The notes: generated from the letters alone by a model not told the origin. A stretch of 64,000 bases of DNA from UBA7328 sp965247965 (GCA_965247965.1 OZ252053.1:5766001-5830000); one strand, 5' to 3'. Positions 16,053 through 25,498 are shown, numbered from the stretch's first letter. Translations and numbers: made by a program.

Positions 16053-17225
16053 CTATTGCTGCATTACTTCCTCTCCTTTATCCTGTGTAAAAAATACGCC
16101 CAGTAATGTAATAGCTCCAATCATGATAAAAACCAAATCAAAACGTTCATGATCATTCGCGTAAATAGCAGCTCCTAATAAAGCGCCGATACCTATCGCC
16201 ATTTCCAAACCTATGAATACAGTCGCGAGAGCCTTTCCTCTATTTTGATCGTTGCTTTGATCTACCGTCCAAGCAAAGACAGCTGGGATGACAATTCCTA
16301 AACAAAATCCTACCAGTCCGGAGGCAGCTAAAAGCCATGTAGGATTTTCGGACTTCCCGAAAACCCAATAAGATAGGGCGAGAAGAACAATGGCAATACG
16401 CATAATTGGCGTCCTGCCATAAATATCTGAAAGTCTCCCTGCAAAAAGTCTCGAAAGCACCGCGCAAATCAAAAAAGTGGTAAAAAACAAACCCTTATTC
16501 GTGATTCCCAAATATGTACATTGATCGGGAGTGATTGTTATCAGCGCTCCAAATCCCATATATGCCAGGCCGCAAACCGCAGCAGGAAGTAATGCTCTTT
16601 GGCTAAGGATCTCGTTGCGCTTGAGAAGCAAGAGGCTTGGGCGAAATGTCTGCTTTACTTTGACCGTTTCTCTTAATTTGAACAGAAATAACATCGAGAT
16701 GACGGCCAGGAGTGACGAGGCGTAAAACATCACATCTAAGGAATACTCTGTCGCCAGAAAACTTCCCCAGGGAGGCGATATGGACGATCCCAGATTGATG
16801 CTCACTCCGATGATTCCCATCGCTTCACCTCTGCGATGCGCAGGTACAATGTCCGCCACATATACCGCGATGGCTGTAGGTGAAAATCCTGTGGAAAAAC
16901 CATGGACTAAGCGCAGTAGCAAGAATCCGCTCACCGTCGATAGTATGGGATAGATCAGACTGCAGATGATACAGACGATAATACCTAAAATGATAATCGG
17001 CTTGCGGCCAATAATATCAGCGAGCTTACCGCTAAATGGCCTCGACAGCCCAGCTGTAAGTGTGAAAAGTGCGATGATCAATCCCTTATAGTCCTCGCCA
17101 CCCATAGCCGAAAGAAAGGACGGCAATTCCGGAAGGATCATATTAAAACTTGCTCCGAAGAAGGCGTAACTTGCGCAGAGGGTAATGAATGTTTTGGTAT
17201 AAAGTCGTTGCGTATTGTGCTGCAT
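16053..17225 (-). CDS. MFS transporter
   Basis: This 390-residue major facilitator has about 12 hydrophobic segments. The family signature between helices 2 and 3 is SGKLADIIGRKPIIILG, and its counterpart in the second half is AGRLSDIYGRTPIMRIA. The substrate cannot be told; the overall look is that of drug/arabinose-type exporters. It begins at an ATG with a short polar N-terminus and is monocistronic. A gap of about 80 bases separates it from the vapC end. Confidence 0.87.
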   Translation of the reverse strand: MQHNTQRLYTKTFITLCASYAFFGASFNMILPELPSFLSAMGGEDYKGLIIALFTLTAGLSRPFSGKLADIIGRKPIIILGIIVCIICSLIYPILSTVSGFLLLRLVHGFSTGFSPTAIAVYVADIVPAHRRGEAMGIIGVSINLGSSISPPWGSFLATEYSLDVMFYASSLLAVISMLFLFKLRETVKVKQTFRPSLLLLKRNEILSQRALLPAAVCGLAYMGFGALITITPDQCTYLGITNKGLFFTTFLICAVLSRLFAGRLSDIYGRTPIMRIAIVLLALSYWVFGKSENPTWLLAASGLVGFCLGIVIPAVFAWTVDQSNDQNRGKALATVFIGLEMAIGIGALLGAAIYANDHERFDLVFIMIGAITLLGVFFTQDKGEEVMQQ

Positions 17226-17302
17226 CTATGTGTTGAGAAAGAACGCAAATGTAGGTAGGTGATGGACAGAAAGAGTATCAGGTGTGATTTCATTGCGTTT
17301 TT

Positions 17303-17677
17303 TCACAACAATTCAATGTCGTAAGCCTTAAACCAGTCATCATAAGAAATCACAGGAATATTATCGGCTATGGCTTGAGAAATGATCATGCGGTCGAATG
17401 AGTCTTTGTGGTGACGCGGCAATTGTCGAAACTCATTAAGATGTTTAAAAGATATCCGCAATATTTCCATGTCGTGTTTTATAAGATCTTCTTCAATCGT
17501 ATCCGGTATATCTAATTTTCCTAGGCCAGATTTTAGGTATAATTCATAAAGCGAAGCAATACTAATAAATATCAGACTTTCCGGGTCGTCAATCAATTTC
17601 TTATGTCGCCGTGACAATCGGTCGCTGTCTTCATGCCACCAAAGGAACACATGAGAATCAATTAGTATCTTTTTCAT
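17303..17677 (-). CDS. vapC: VapC-type PIN toxin
   Basis: This 124-residue PIN-domain ribonuclease has the acidic cluster in ILIDSHVFLWW, ASLYELYLKSG, KDSFDRMIISQA and ISYDDWF. It belongs to the subgroup paired with Phd/YefM antitoxins. Its start overlaps the antitoxin stop by 20 bases, implying translational coupling. All expected acidic residues appear present, so the module should be active. Confidence 0.9.
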   Translation of the reverse strand: MKKILIDSHVFLWWHEDSDRLSRRHKKLIDDPESLIFISIASLYELYLKSGLGKLDIPDTIEEDLIKHDMEILRISFKHLNEFRQLPRHHKDSFDRMIISQAIADNIPVISYDDWFKAYDIELL

Positions 17678-17921
17678 GAGGGAAAAGTTTACTGTTCAGC
17701 ATCAAATCCTCGATCTCTTTATCTGCCTCTCTCCAATCCTGAAGAATTTTAACTTTTCCTTTCCAACTACCTCTACCGGCTCGTTTCTTTTTCTTTTCAA
17801 AAGGCTTTAGTTCGATGAGCGGATTATTGTTTTTAGCAATAACGATCTTTTCTCCGCTTAACACCCTTTGCACGAGAGCAGATAGATGCGTTTTTGCCTT
17901 ATGCATATTTACTATTTCCAT
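17658..17921 (-). CDS. Phd/YefM-family antitoxin
   Basis: This 87-residue antitoxin has the N-terminal DNA-binding fold seen in MEIVNMHKAKTHLSALVQRV and GEKIVIAKNNNPLIELKP. The C-terminal tail (WREADKEIEDLMLNSKLFP) is the expected toxin-wrapping part. It precedes and overlaps vapC. The AT-rich gap upstream (17922-18090) should hold its autoregulated promoter and that of the divergent iorA gene. Confidence 0.9.
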   Translation of the reverse strand: MEIVNMHKAKTHLSALVQRVLSGEKIVIAKNNNPLIELKPFEKKKKRAGRGSWKGKVKILQDWREADKEIEDLMLNSKLFPHEKDTN

Positions 17922-18090
17922 AGTGTTAATTTTATTAGCTAAGTTAGTTCAATTTGAGAACTATTCCAAATTGAAATAAACGATTCGGTTTGGAATTTTC
18001 TGTCGTTAGGCCCTCAAAGGGCATTTAGTTGAATTGTGTCGTTATATTATATCGGAAGTTCATATCTTGAGGGTTTTGTAAATTACAACT

Positions 18091-18546
18091 ATGGCCAAAA
18101 TAACTTTATCCATAAACAAGCGAAGCAAAGAAATCGATGTCGATCCGCAAATGCCCTTGTTATGGGCCATTCGGGATTTTGTAGGACTTACAGGTACAAA
18201 ATTCGGATGTGGTATCGCTCAATGCGGTGCGTGTACCGTGCATCTGAATGGTGAACCGATTAGGTCTTGTGTAGTGCCTACTGCAGCAGCCCGGGGAAAA
18301 GAGATCACTACAATAGAAGGGCTATCTGAGAATAATGACCATCCCGTGCAATTGGCCTGGATCAAAGAACAGGTGCCTCAATGTGGCTATTGTCAATCCG
18401 GACAGATCATGAGCGCCGCGACATTACTGAAAAAGAATGGAAATCCAACAGATGAAGAAATTGATAAGGCCATGAACGGAGTGTTGTGCAGGTGCGGCAC
18501 TTATCCGAGAGTAAAGAAAGCCATTAAAGCAGCCTCAAAAATATAA
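18091..18546 (+). CDS. iorA: (2Fe-2S) subunit of molybdenum hydroxylase (isoquinoline 1-oxidoreductase type)
   Basis: This 151-residue small subunit has two [2Fe-2S] clusters. The plant-ferredoxin-type cluster has cysteines in KFGCGIAQCGACTVHLNG. The second cluster is in VPQCGYCQSGQIMSAA and GVLCRCGTYPRVKKA. It passes electrons from the molybdenum subunit encoded 2 bases downstream. IorAB-type enzymes hydroxylate N-heteroaromatics or oxidise aldehydes; the real substrate is not evident. The c-type cytochrome often found as a third subunit is not adjacent. Confidence 0.92.
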   Translation: MAKITLSINKRSKEIDVDPQMPLLWAIRDFVGLTGTKFGCGIAQCGACTVHLNGEPIRSCVVPTAAARGKEITTIEGLSENNDHPVQLAWIKEQVPQCGYCQSGQIMSAATLLKKNGNPTDEEIDKAMNGVLCRCGTYPRVKKAIKAASKI

Positions 18547-18548
18547 TC

Positions 18549-20678
18549 ATGCAAAAAGTATCAAGGCGAAAATTTATTGAGTTGTCATCGGTTACAGGAG
18601 CTTTTCTTGTGGTCGGCTGCGTCCCCGGCTCTGACGGAAAGAATGAAATGCTGGCCCAGGTAACTTCAGATCTTACAGGCATTAGTCTGAATCAGTTTAT
18701 CTCCATCGGCGAAGACAACAGCATCACCCTATTCAATCATCGTCCGGAAATGGGGCAAGGCACATTCCAGTCCATCCCGATGATCCTGGCCGAAGAACTC
18801 GAAGTAGATATCGATGACGTGGAAATAAGGCAATCTGAAGCCGATAGAGAGACCTATGGCAGTCAAATGGTGGTAGGCAGCCGGAGCATTCAGACGGAAT
18901 TTGAAAAATTGCGATTTATGGGTGCATCAGCCAAAGAAATGCTCATACAAGCGGCGGCAAATACCTGGGATGTAAGCATAGATCAATGCAAAGCAAGTAA
19001 AGGCGCTGTGACCAATAAATCGGGTGATATAATGACCTATGGACAATTGGTAGAGGAAGCGGCAAAGGTCAAACCTCCTGAGAATCCCACGTTAAAAAAG
19101 CCCAGTGAATTTACGGTCATTGGCAAGCCGGCAGAGAGGCGGGATATTCCTTTAAAGACGAACGGTGCAGCCAAATTTGGTATCGATATTTCTGTGCCCG
19201 GCATGCTGTATGCGTCTATCGAGCGGTCACCGGTTTTCTTAGGGAAGGTGAAAAACTTTAATAAAGACGAGGTACTGGAAGTCTCAGGAGTGAGACATGT
19301 ATTCCGGACAGCACGAGAAGTATATGGCAATAAGAGGGAAGGCGTCGCTGTACTTGCGGACAATTACTGGTCGGCCCTTCAGGGACGAAAAGCGCTAAAA
19401 GTAGAATGGGACACGAAAGGTCTGGAAGGAGTATCTGGTGAAACAATAATGACGGATTCTTATGACGCAGCTAAGTCAGATGGAAATGAGTTGTTTGGAA
19501 AGGGAGATGTCAAAAAGATATTCGAATCTTCCACTAAGGTGATCGAAGCCGCTTATGAGACCCCGTATCAGGCGCATGTGCCCATGGAACCGATGAATGC
19601 CATCGTGAGCATCGGTGACGGAGTAGCTGAATTTTGGGGATCTACCCAAAACCCGAATGGTATGCGATCCTTCATTTCAAAAAAATACGACATTCCTGAA
19701 AAGCACGTAAAGATCAATTACACCTTTATTGGAGGCGGTTTTGGCAGAAGGTCGATGAGCGATGTGGTAGAAGAGGCAGCAGATCTTTCTCAAAAATCTA
19801 GAAGCCCTGTAAAGGTGATCTGGACGCGGGAAGACGACCAAACCCAGGGGCCTTTCCGGGCGTGCAGCCTCAACGTATGCAAAGCGGTGTTGGACGACAA
19901 CGGGCGAGCCCTGGCACTCGAGCACAAAGTCATTGCTCAGGAGATCAGGAATCAGACCGGAGATGATATGACTGCCGGCCGGCAATTGATGGGCGGCATC
20001 AATACGGATTACCTTGTTCCAAATTTATCCGTAAAAGGTGTGCTGCGGAAAAGACACATCCCCGTCTCTTATTGGCGAGCAGTATACCATTCTACAAATC
20101 CTTTTGCGCACGAGTGTTTTGTTGACGAGTTGGCCCACAAAGCAAAGAAAGATCCAGTACAATTCAGGCTCGATATGCTCGATAATCCACGATATATAAG
20201 AGTGCTTACCGAGGCTGCGGCTAAAACGAATTGGGACGCGCCCCAGGAGAAAGGTATTGGAAAAGGAATTGCAGTAGCCAAGCGGTCGGGCGCTTATTTT
20301 GCAATGGTCGTTGAAGTCAAACAAAAAGGAGAAAAGATAGTACCCATTAAAATTACAACGGTAATAGATCTGGGCATTTGCATCAATCCTGATACGGTAA
20401 GGGCCCAAACAGAGGGTTCTATAGTGATGGGATTAGGGGCTGCATATTCTGGATTAACTGTCAAAAATGGAGCCATGGCAGAACAGAATTTTGACACCTA
20501 TCCACTGCTTAGGATGGATCAATGTCCTGAAATAGTGACACATATTCTAAAAAGTGAAGCTCCCCCGGATGGTGCCGGTGAAACCGGGCTGCCGACCGTA
20601 GCTCCGGCTTTGGCGAATGCTATATTTGATCTGACGGGTGAAAGGATCAGGAAGTTGCCGATTGAGAATTTGGTTTGA
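18549..20678 (+). CDS. iorB: Molybdopterin-binding subunit of xanthine dehydrogenase family (IorB type)
   Basis: This 709-residue large subunit starts with a Tat-type signal (SRRKFIELSSVTGAFLVVGC) that also holds a lipobox Cys, so the complex is probably periplasmic and anchored. Cofactor motifs include GEDNSITLFNHRPEMGQGTF near the N-terminus and FIGGGFGRRSMSDV in the middle. The active-site Glu lies in GAGETGLPTVAPALANAIF near the C-terminus. It forms a two-gene operon with iorA. The family's maturation genes are not in the window. Confidence 0.92.
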   Translation: MQKVSRRKFIELSSVTGAFLVVGCVPGSDGKNEMLAQVTSDLTGISLNQFISIGEDNSITLFNHRPEMGQGTFQSIPMILAEELEVDIDDVEIRQSEADRETYGSQMVVGSRSIQTEFEKLRFMGASAKEMLIQAAANTWDVSIDQCKASKGAVTNKSGDIMTYGQLVEEAAKVKPPENPTLKKPSEFTVIGKPAERRDIPLKTNGAAKFGIDISVPGMLYASIERSPVFLGKVKNFNKDEVLEVSGVRHVFRTAREVYGNKREGVAVLADNYWSALQGRKALKVEWDTKGLEGVSGETIMTDSYDAAKSDGNELFGKGDVKKIFESSTKVIEAAYETPYQAHVPMEPMNAIVSIGDGVAEFWGSTQNPNGMRSFISKKYDIPEKHVKINYTFIGGGFGRRSMSDVVEEAADLSQKSRSPVKVIWTREDDQTQGPFRACSLNVCKAVLDDNGRALALEHKVIAQEIRNQTGDDMTAGRQLMGGINTDYLVPNLSVKGVLRKRHIPVSYWRAVYHSTNPFAHECFVDELAHKAKKDPVQFRLDMLDNPRYIRVLTEAAAKTNWDAPQEKGIGKGIAVAKRSGAYFAMVVEVKQKGEKIVPIKITTVIDLGICINPDTVRAQTEGSIVMGLGAAYSGLTVKNGAMAEQNFDTYPLLRMDQCPEIVTHILKSEAPPDGAGETGLPTVAPALANAIFDLTGERIRKLPIENLV

Positions 20679-20908
20679 ATTTGGCCACAGCCTGCTCTGC
20701 CTTCTTAGCGGGGAATTACATGGATAATTTGCCCACGGTAAATTATCCAGGCATATACCTTCCCGCCTTCGGCAGCAGGTGGGCGAGAAACTTGCCCGTC
20801 CGTTCAGGCGGGTCTGTGGCGTATATGTGAATGTCGTTCAAGGGTTAATTTTGGCAACTGAACGCCTAAATGAATGAAAATAAAAATAAACATTTAATAG
20901 ATAATATC

Positions 20909-21013
20909 ATGGGAAAAGGCAAAGACGCGAGGAAAAACGTTAAAAAAGCACCTGCCAAATCTGCAAAAGAAAAAAGAGCACAAAAGAAATTAAAGAAAGC
21001 CAAATGGGCTTAA
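20909..21013 (+). CDS. Tiny Lys-rich basic protein (34 aa)
   Basis: Starts MGKGKDARKNVKKAP and ends QKKLKKAKWA. Fifteen of 34 residues are Lys or Arg, with no hydrophobic core. The start follows an AT-rich, promoter-like stretch after a long intergenic gap. The stop overlaps the ATG of the next gene (21004), which suggests translational coupling. It resembles small basic nucleic-acid- or ribosome-associated proteins; I cannot name the family. The regular Lys/Arg spacing and the ordered stop-start overlap favour a real gene. Confidence 0.55.
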   Translation: MGKGKDARKNVKKAPAKSAKEKRAQKKLKKAKWA

Positions 21014-23961
21014 TTATTGGTAATGTCCTTATCTTAACATTATTGATATCGACTTCTTTGCAGGCACAAATACCCTCTAACCTTATCGGCAGCAGCCCTT
21101 TTCATCTCAAATGGAGTCAAATCAATACTGACCGAGTCCAGGTAATCTTTCCAAGAGGATCAGATAAGGAGGCCAAGAGAGTAGCAAATATCGTTCACTT
21201 TCTTTGGGACCAGGAACCTTTGTCTATCGGTAACAATAACCACAAAGTATCCATCCTCTTACACAATCAGACTGTTTTACCGAATGGATTGGTGACAGTA
21301 GGGCCATTCCGATCCGAATTTTTTGTTACACCGCCTCAGTTTGCTAATGCCACTGATTGGTTAGACGAGCTGACCATTCATGAATTCAGGCATGTCCAAC
21401 AATTTGGCAATGCCACCAAAGGGATCACTAAGTTGGTCAAGAACGTCCTCGGTTCATGGGCCTGGGGCGGAATGATGGCTACAGCTCTTCCGCGATGGTA
21501 CTTCGAAGGGGACGCGGTAGTCGCAGAATCGGCTTATACACTCACAGGCCGGGGCAGACGTCCGGCTTTTAATATGGAATATCACTCGCTTTTCGAAGCG
21601 GGCAAAATTTTTTCATACGAAAAAGCTGCAGCCGGCTCTTTAAAGCATTTTGTACCAAACTGGTATCGCCTCGGCTACAACATGTTATCTTATGGTAGAG
21701 ATCATTTTGGTAACGACCTATGGATAAAAGTTGCGGATAACGCGGTGAGGTATAAAGGCCTGTTTTACCCATTTAATAAGAGCTTAAAAAAAAGAACGGG
21801 CCTAAATACAAAAATGCTTTATGCAGAATCTATGAAGCGTGTAGAATCAAACTGGAGAACATCGATCAAAAACAAAAGCATAACGCAAGGAAAACTCATC
21901 AATTCACCAGATAAAAAAGAAGTAACAAATTATACCAATCCGATAGCAACTCCAACAGGCAACGTAATAGCATTTAGATCTTCTTACGATCAAAATGCGA
22001 GCATTGTGAGTATCGACTCAAACGCAGATGAAGACAAATTAACAGAACATGGCATCCTCATCGGAGCGCCTTTTTCTACTTTGTCGTCTTCGCGAAATTT
22101 ATTGTGTTGGGCAGAGCTCGGATTCGATCCGCGTTGGAGGTACAGGCAATATTCTGAAGTAATGACCTATGATCTAGCCACTCGACTGAAGAAAACAGTA
22201 ACATACAAAAGCCGTTATTTTTCTCCTGATCTCTCCCCAAATTCGGATCGGATTGTGGTGGTCAATATCGATAAGGAGCTCAAACAGAATTTGCGTCTTA
22301 TTTCTACAAGTTCAGGAACACTTTTAAAAGATGTTCCCAATACTGACAACTACATTTTGAGTTTTCCTCAATGGGTCGACGAAGAAACCATCGTCTATAT
22401 AGCCACCAAAGATGAAAAAAGTCATATCCGGAAGTACGATTTGTCGAACAATACCTCTATCGCCATTTCTGATGAATCATCTGCCCAGATTTCGCACTTG
22501 TTTGCGCAGGAAGGCAAGGTGTTTTTTTCAGGGGCGTATACCGGGATCAACAACATATTTTCTGTTGAAATAAACTCCGGAGAAATTTATCAATGGACTG
22601 ATGTGTCATTGGGTGCATTTCAACCTGCGATAAGTCCGGATGGAGAGAACTTATTGTACAGCGAATTTGATGCAAAAGGTTACAATATTAAATCGCTCGA
22701 AATACCGTCTATAGATCCTGTGGCCTTGCAAGAAACCGAATACACAAAGGCCCTTGACTACGACGCGCTGTCTGAAAGACCTGGAAAAAGTATAGTCGAT
22801 GAGGTTCCCGACCATGAATTTGATATTTCAAAATTCAATAAGTGGTCGGGAATTGTTAATCCGCACAGCTTGATTGTGGAGGCTAGTGATCCAATTGCCG
22901 GTGTGAGTCTATTGTCTGACAACAAATTTGGCACACTTTCCGGCCAGGCAAGTGCCTTTTATAATTATAATGAAGACGAATGGACCTATGGTCTTGGTTT
23001 CAATTATGCCGAGCTATATCCCATCATCAATGCAAGTTTTGCTCATGCCAACAGATCGGCCATCCTCTTCAATATTGACGGCCTTAGCGACACCTCATTT
23101 GTACAAACCATATACGCCGAAAGGTGGTCAGAAAACCGGTTCACCGCGGGATTCACGCTTCCGTATAATTTTTCAAAAGGCAACATGTCCAATCACCTTC
23201 GCTTCAGAGCTAATTATCAATATGCTTCTTTAAATGTTTCGGATCAATTTAACGATCCGGCAACAAGTATTCGGGATACGATTGTTTTCGCACCTGCTAG
23301 TAGACAAGCGCTCGAATCCGTATATGCGCAATCGTTACAAAATGACAAATTATCCACACTAGATCTTTTCTTTTCCATTCAAATGCTAAAAAGACCGGCA
23401 CGCTTACATCTCAATCCCAGAGTGGGATTCGAACTTTTTGCTCGGCTCCGCCGAAATTTAGGTGGATCTGAAATAAGCGGTAATGTTTCGAATTTTGGCG
23501 GCACCTTATATCTGCCGGGCATTGGCCCAAACCATAGCTTCGTAATCAACACGTCAGTTCAACATGAAAACATACTGGATCGCTACCGATATTCTGATGA
23601 ATTTAATTACGCTCGCGGATACGACATTACGGTTAGGAGAGATAATTTTTTGAAAGTAGGTTTTAATTATGGCTTCCCTTTGATCTATCCCGATGCAGCT
23701 CTTGGAGGACTTGCTTTTCTGAAGCGTTTGAAATCAACTGTATTTTTTGATTATTCTAAAATTGCTATAAGTAGTTTTCCATTCAGAGAATTTTCTACCC
23801 AAATGAATTCACTAGGCATAGAGTTGGGTATCGATTTCAGAGCTTTGCGTTTAGTCGAGGTGGACTTAGGAGTACGCTATAGCTATCTTTTGAATGAGGA
23901 TTTAGCCCCTGGTGGAAATCAACATCAGTTCGACTTTTTTGTGGTTAGTATTACGCAATAA
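21004..23961 (+). CDS. Secreted/outer-membrane protein with HExxH peptidase-like domain, propeller and C-terminal barrel
   Basis: This 985-residue protein has a signal peptide (cut near SLQAQ). Residues about 30-290 look like a gluzincin metallopeptidase: LTIHEFRHVQQFGNA supplies HExxH, and ALPRWYFEGDAVVAES supplies the downstream Glu of the W-x-x-EG pattern. Residues about 300-610 have TolB/WD40-like propeller repeats (SPDLSPNSDRIVVVN, AISPDGENLLYSEFD). The last about 330 residues alternate polar and aromatic strands and end in FDFFVVSITQ, as expected for an outer-membrane beta-barrel. I infer a cell-surface or periplasm-facing enzyme anchored by its own barrel; the function is unproven. The first codons overlap the tiny basic gene. 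Confidence 0.75.
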   Translation: MGLIIGNVLILTLLISTSLQAQIPSNLIGSSPFHLKWSQINTDRVQVIFPRGSDKEAKRVANIVHFLWDQEPLSIGNNNHKVSILLHNQTVLPNGLVTVGPFRSEFFVTPPQFANATDWLDELTIHEFRHVQQFGNATKGITKLVKNVLGSWAWGGMMATALPRWYFEGDAVVAESAYTLTGRGRRPAFNMEYHSLFEAGKIFSYEKAAAGSLKHFVPNWYRLGYNMLSYGRDHFGNDLWIKVADNAVRYKGLFYPFNKSLKKRTGLNTKMLYAESMKRVESNWRTSIKNKSITQGKLINSPDKKEVTNYTNPIATPTGNVIAFRSSYDQNASIVSIDSNADEDKLTEHGILIGAPFSTLSSSRNLLCWAELGFDPRWRYRQYSEVMTYDLATRLKKTVTYKSRYFSPDLSPNSDRIVVVNIDKELKQNLRLISTSSGTLLKDVPNTDNYILSFPQWVDEETIVYIATKDEKSHIRKYDLSNNTSIAISDESSAQISHLFAQEGKVFFSGAYTGINNIFSVEINSGEIYQWTDVSLGAFQPAISPDGENLLYSEFDAKGYNIKSLEIPSIDPVALQETEYTKALDYDALSERPGKSIVDEVPDHEFDISKFNKWSGIVNPHSLIVEASDPIAGVSLLSDNKFGTLSGQASAFYNYNEDEWTYGLGFNYAELYPIINASFAHANRSAILFNIDGLSDTSFVQTIYAERWSENRFTAGFTLPYNFSKGNMSNHLRFRANYQYASLNVSDQFNDPATSIRDTIVFAPASRQALESVYAQSLQNDKLSTLDLFFSIQMLKRPARLHLNPRVGFELFARLRRNLGGSEISGNVSNFGGTLYLPGIGPNHSFVINTSVQHENILDRYRYSDEFNYARGYDITVRRDNFLKVGFNYGFPLIYPDAALGGLAFLKRLKSTVFFDYSKIAISSFPFREFSTQMNSLGIELGIDFRALRLVEVDLGVRYSYLLNEDLAPGGNQHQFDFFVVSITQ

Positions 23962-24022
23962 CGGGACAAGAGTTTCCCGCAAAGGAACGCTGAGGTATCG
24001 CAGAGGTGCGCAAAGGAGGTTT
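23962..24022. repeat. CGCAAAG-type intergenic repeat, copy 1
   Basis: Contains TTTCCCGCAAAGGAACGCTG and GTGCGCAAAGG motifs, the same family as the larger block at 27310-27397. It sits directly after the outer-membrane gene and abuts the amine-oxidase relic. Confidence 0.5.
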
Positions 24023-24034
24023 TTGAAAGGGATT

Positions 24035-24225
24035 GAATGACATTCCGAGCCTCCCGTTCTCCAGTTTCCAGGGCTCCCTGCACCGTCTGATAGTGTCCGT
24101 TTAGGTGGGTTGCTTCGCCCGACAACGATAACTTTGGCACTAGCAGGAATATTCAAATTAACCTCATCTGTGCTACACGCTGTGAGGGTGATGGTCATTA
24201 CTAGTAAATAGAATATCGTTTTCAT
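24035..24225 (-). pseudogene. Flavin amine oxidase relic with large internal deletion
   Basis: The N-terminus MKTIFYLLVMTITLTACSTD with a lipobox and the first FAD strand AKVIVVG (24225-24118) are fused directly, out of frame, to the last 30 residues of the enzyme: GEATHLNGHYQTVQGALETG in the adjacent frame. Compared with the intact paralogue at 9080-10411, about 375 residues (1.1 kb) are missing. Both junction sides are GC-rich GGGCG-like, suggesting a microhomology deletion. The C-terminal end then runs into a CGCAAAG repeat. Confidence 0.85.
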
Positions 24226-24307
24226 TTTTCTAATATTGGTAAGCGGTTGGCGATATGCGTAGTGGTGAAAGCATTCCTAGTTTTCCCTGTCACTTGATTA
24301 AATTTAT

Positions 24308-25408
24308 TCATAATCGTTTATGAGAATGCATTACCTCCAAAATCTTAATTTCCACTCTTCGATTCTGCTGTGATTCTTCTTCTGATTTTGGATGTGGGAA
24401 TAGCATTTTTGTGTTGCTGTATCCCTTCCAGCTCATTCGTATTTCGGGAATACCGTTATCTGTTAAATAATCATAAATGAGTTTTGCCCTCTTGTCTGAG
24501 AGTATTTGATGAAAATCATCGGCATTGCCGATATATGCACTATTCTGAATGTTGAAGGGAAGATTTACATGGCCGCCTATTTCCAGGTTCAGCGTATCAT
24601 TTAACTGCGCAAAACGCAGTAGACGCGGTAAGATTGGTAACGATTTATCCAACAATACAGCTTTGTTGCCTACGAAGTATAGATTCTCGATTATAGCAGT
24701 TTCTCCCGCTTTAGCTCGAGGGAGCCTAAATTCTAGTAATTCTAACTTATTTGAGGGAGTGACTTTCATCATACGAGTCTCAAAGAAGTATCCTGTTGCA
24801 AAGACATCAATGCCTATCACATTATGGAGAGGCACTTCATTTTCAAAATATCCTTCATCGTCGGTCTGTGCAGAATCCCGAAATGTTTTGCCTCTTACGA
24901 TAACCATTGCTTTGATTGGATGACCGGTTTCCGTATCTATGACTTTTCCTCCTATAGTTTTCATTGGCACATTCGGAACTAGTTTCACTACTGCTATAGT
25001 CGCCCTGCGGTTTTGTTGTCGACCATTCGACGTTGCATTGGTTGCAATTGGATCAGATTCTCCAAAGACATTCATTACAATCAGAGAATCCGGTATTTTA
25101 TTTGACATAAAATAATCTTTTACTGCCTGGCCTCTCTTTAGGGATAAAGATTCATTGTCGAGCTCAGATCCTATAGCATCGGTATGGGCGTGTATCTTGA
25201 TTATGATGCTAGGGTCATTCGCTATCTGATCTGTTATCGATCTTAGTTTTGCCACTTCTATCGCATTCAAATCAAATTTCCCAAAATCGAAATAAATGTT
25301 TTCGGTTAAGAGAATTCGAGTCTTGTCTTCCATATCTTGCGCATACGAGCACAAGCCAAACAGAATCGTCGGGATAAATAAGACCGTGTTGCGAAATGAA
25401 GTCAGCAT
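24308..25408 (-). CDS. OmpA-family protein with two OmpA domains around a carboxypeptidase-regulatory-like domain
   Basis: This 366-residue secreted protein has a signal peptide ending near LCSYA. The first OmpA-like domain (residues about 30-140) has IYFDFGKFDLNA and NGRQQNRRATIAV, with IKIHAHTDAIGSELDN as the peptidoglycan-binding loop. A carboxypeptidase-regulatory-like fold follows (GGKVIDTETGHPIKAMV, about 150-235). A second OmpA-like domain (about 240-360) ends in SQQNRRVEIKI. Two such domains in one chain would bind peptidoglycan at two points. No trans-membrane barrel is present, so it is a periplasmic linker rather than a porin. Confidence 0.85.
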   Translation of the reverse strand: MLTSFRNTVLFIPTILFGLCSYAQDMEDKTRILLTENIYFDFGKFDLNAIEVAKLRSITDQIANDPSIIIKIHAHTDAIGSELDNESLSLKRGQAVKDYFMSNKIPDSLIVMNVFGESDPIATNATSNGRQQNRRATIAVVKLVPNVPMKTIGGKVIDTETGHPIKAMVIVRGKTFRDSAQTDDEGYFENEVPLHNVIGIDVFATGYFFETRMMKVTPSNKLELLEFRLPRAKAGETAIIENLYFVGNKAVLLDKSLPILPRLLRFAQLNDTLNLEIGGHVNLPFNIQNSAYIGNADDFHQILSDKRAKLIYDYLTDNGIPEIRMSWKGYSNTKMLFPHPKSEEESQQNRRVEIKILEVMHSHKRL

Positions 25409-25419
25409 CTTGTATATCT

Positions 25420-25498
25420 AACCTGCTAGATGCCGGTAATAATATGCGGATGATTCAGAATGTGTTTGGGAATATCGTAAATGATAATCTAACAGGTT
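25420..25498. repeat. 79-bp MITE-like element with AACCTGTTAG-type termini, copy 2
   Basis: Begins AACCTGCTAGAT (25420-25431) and ends ATCTAACAGGTT (25487-25498), inverted repeats with one mismatch. Ends and size match the element at 4138-4215; the interior is unrelated. It lies just upstream of the OmpA-like gene and could influence its transcription. Confidence 0.5.
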
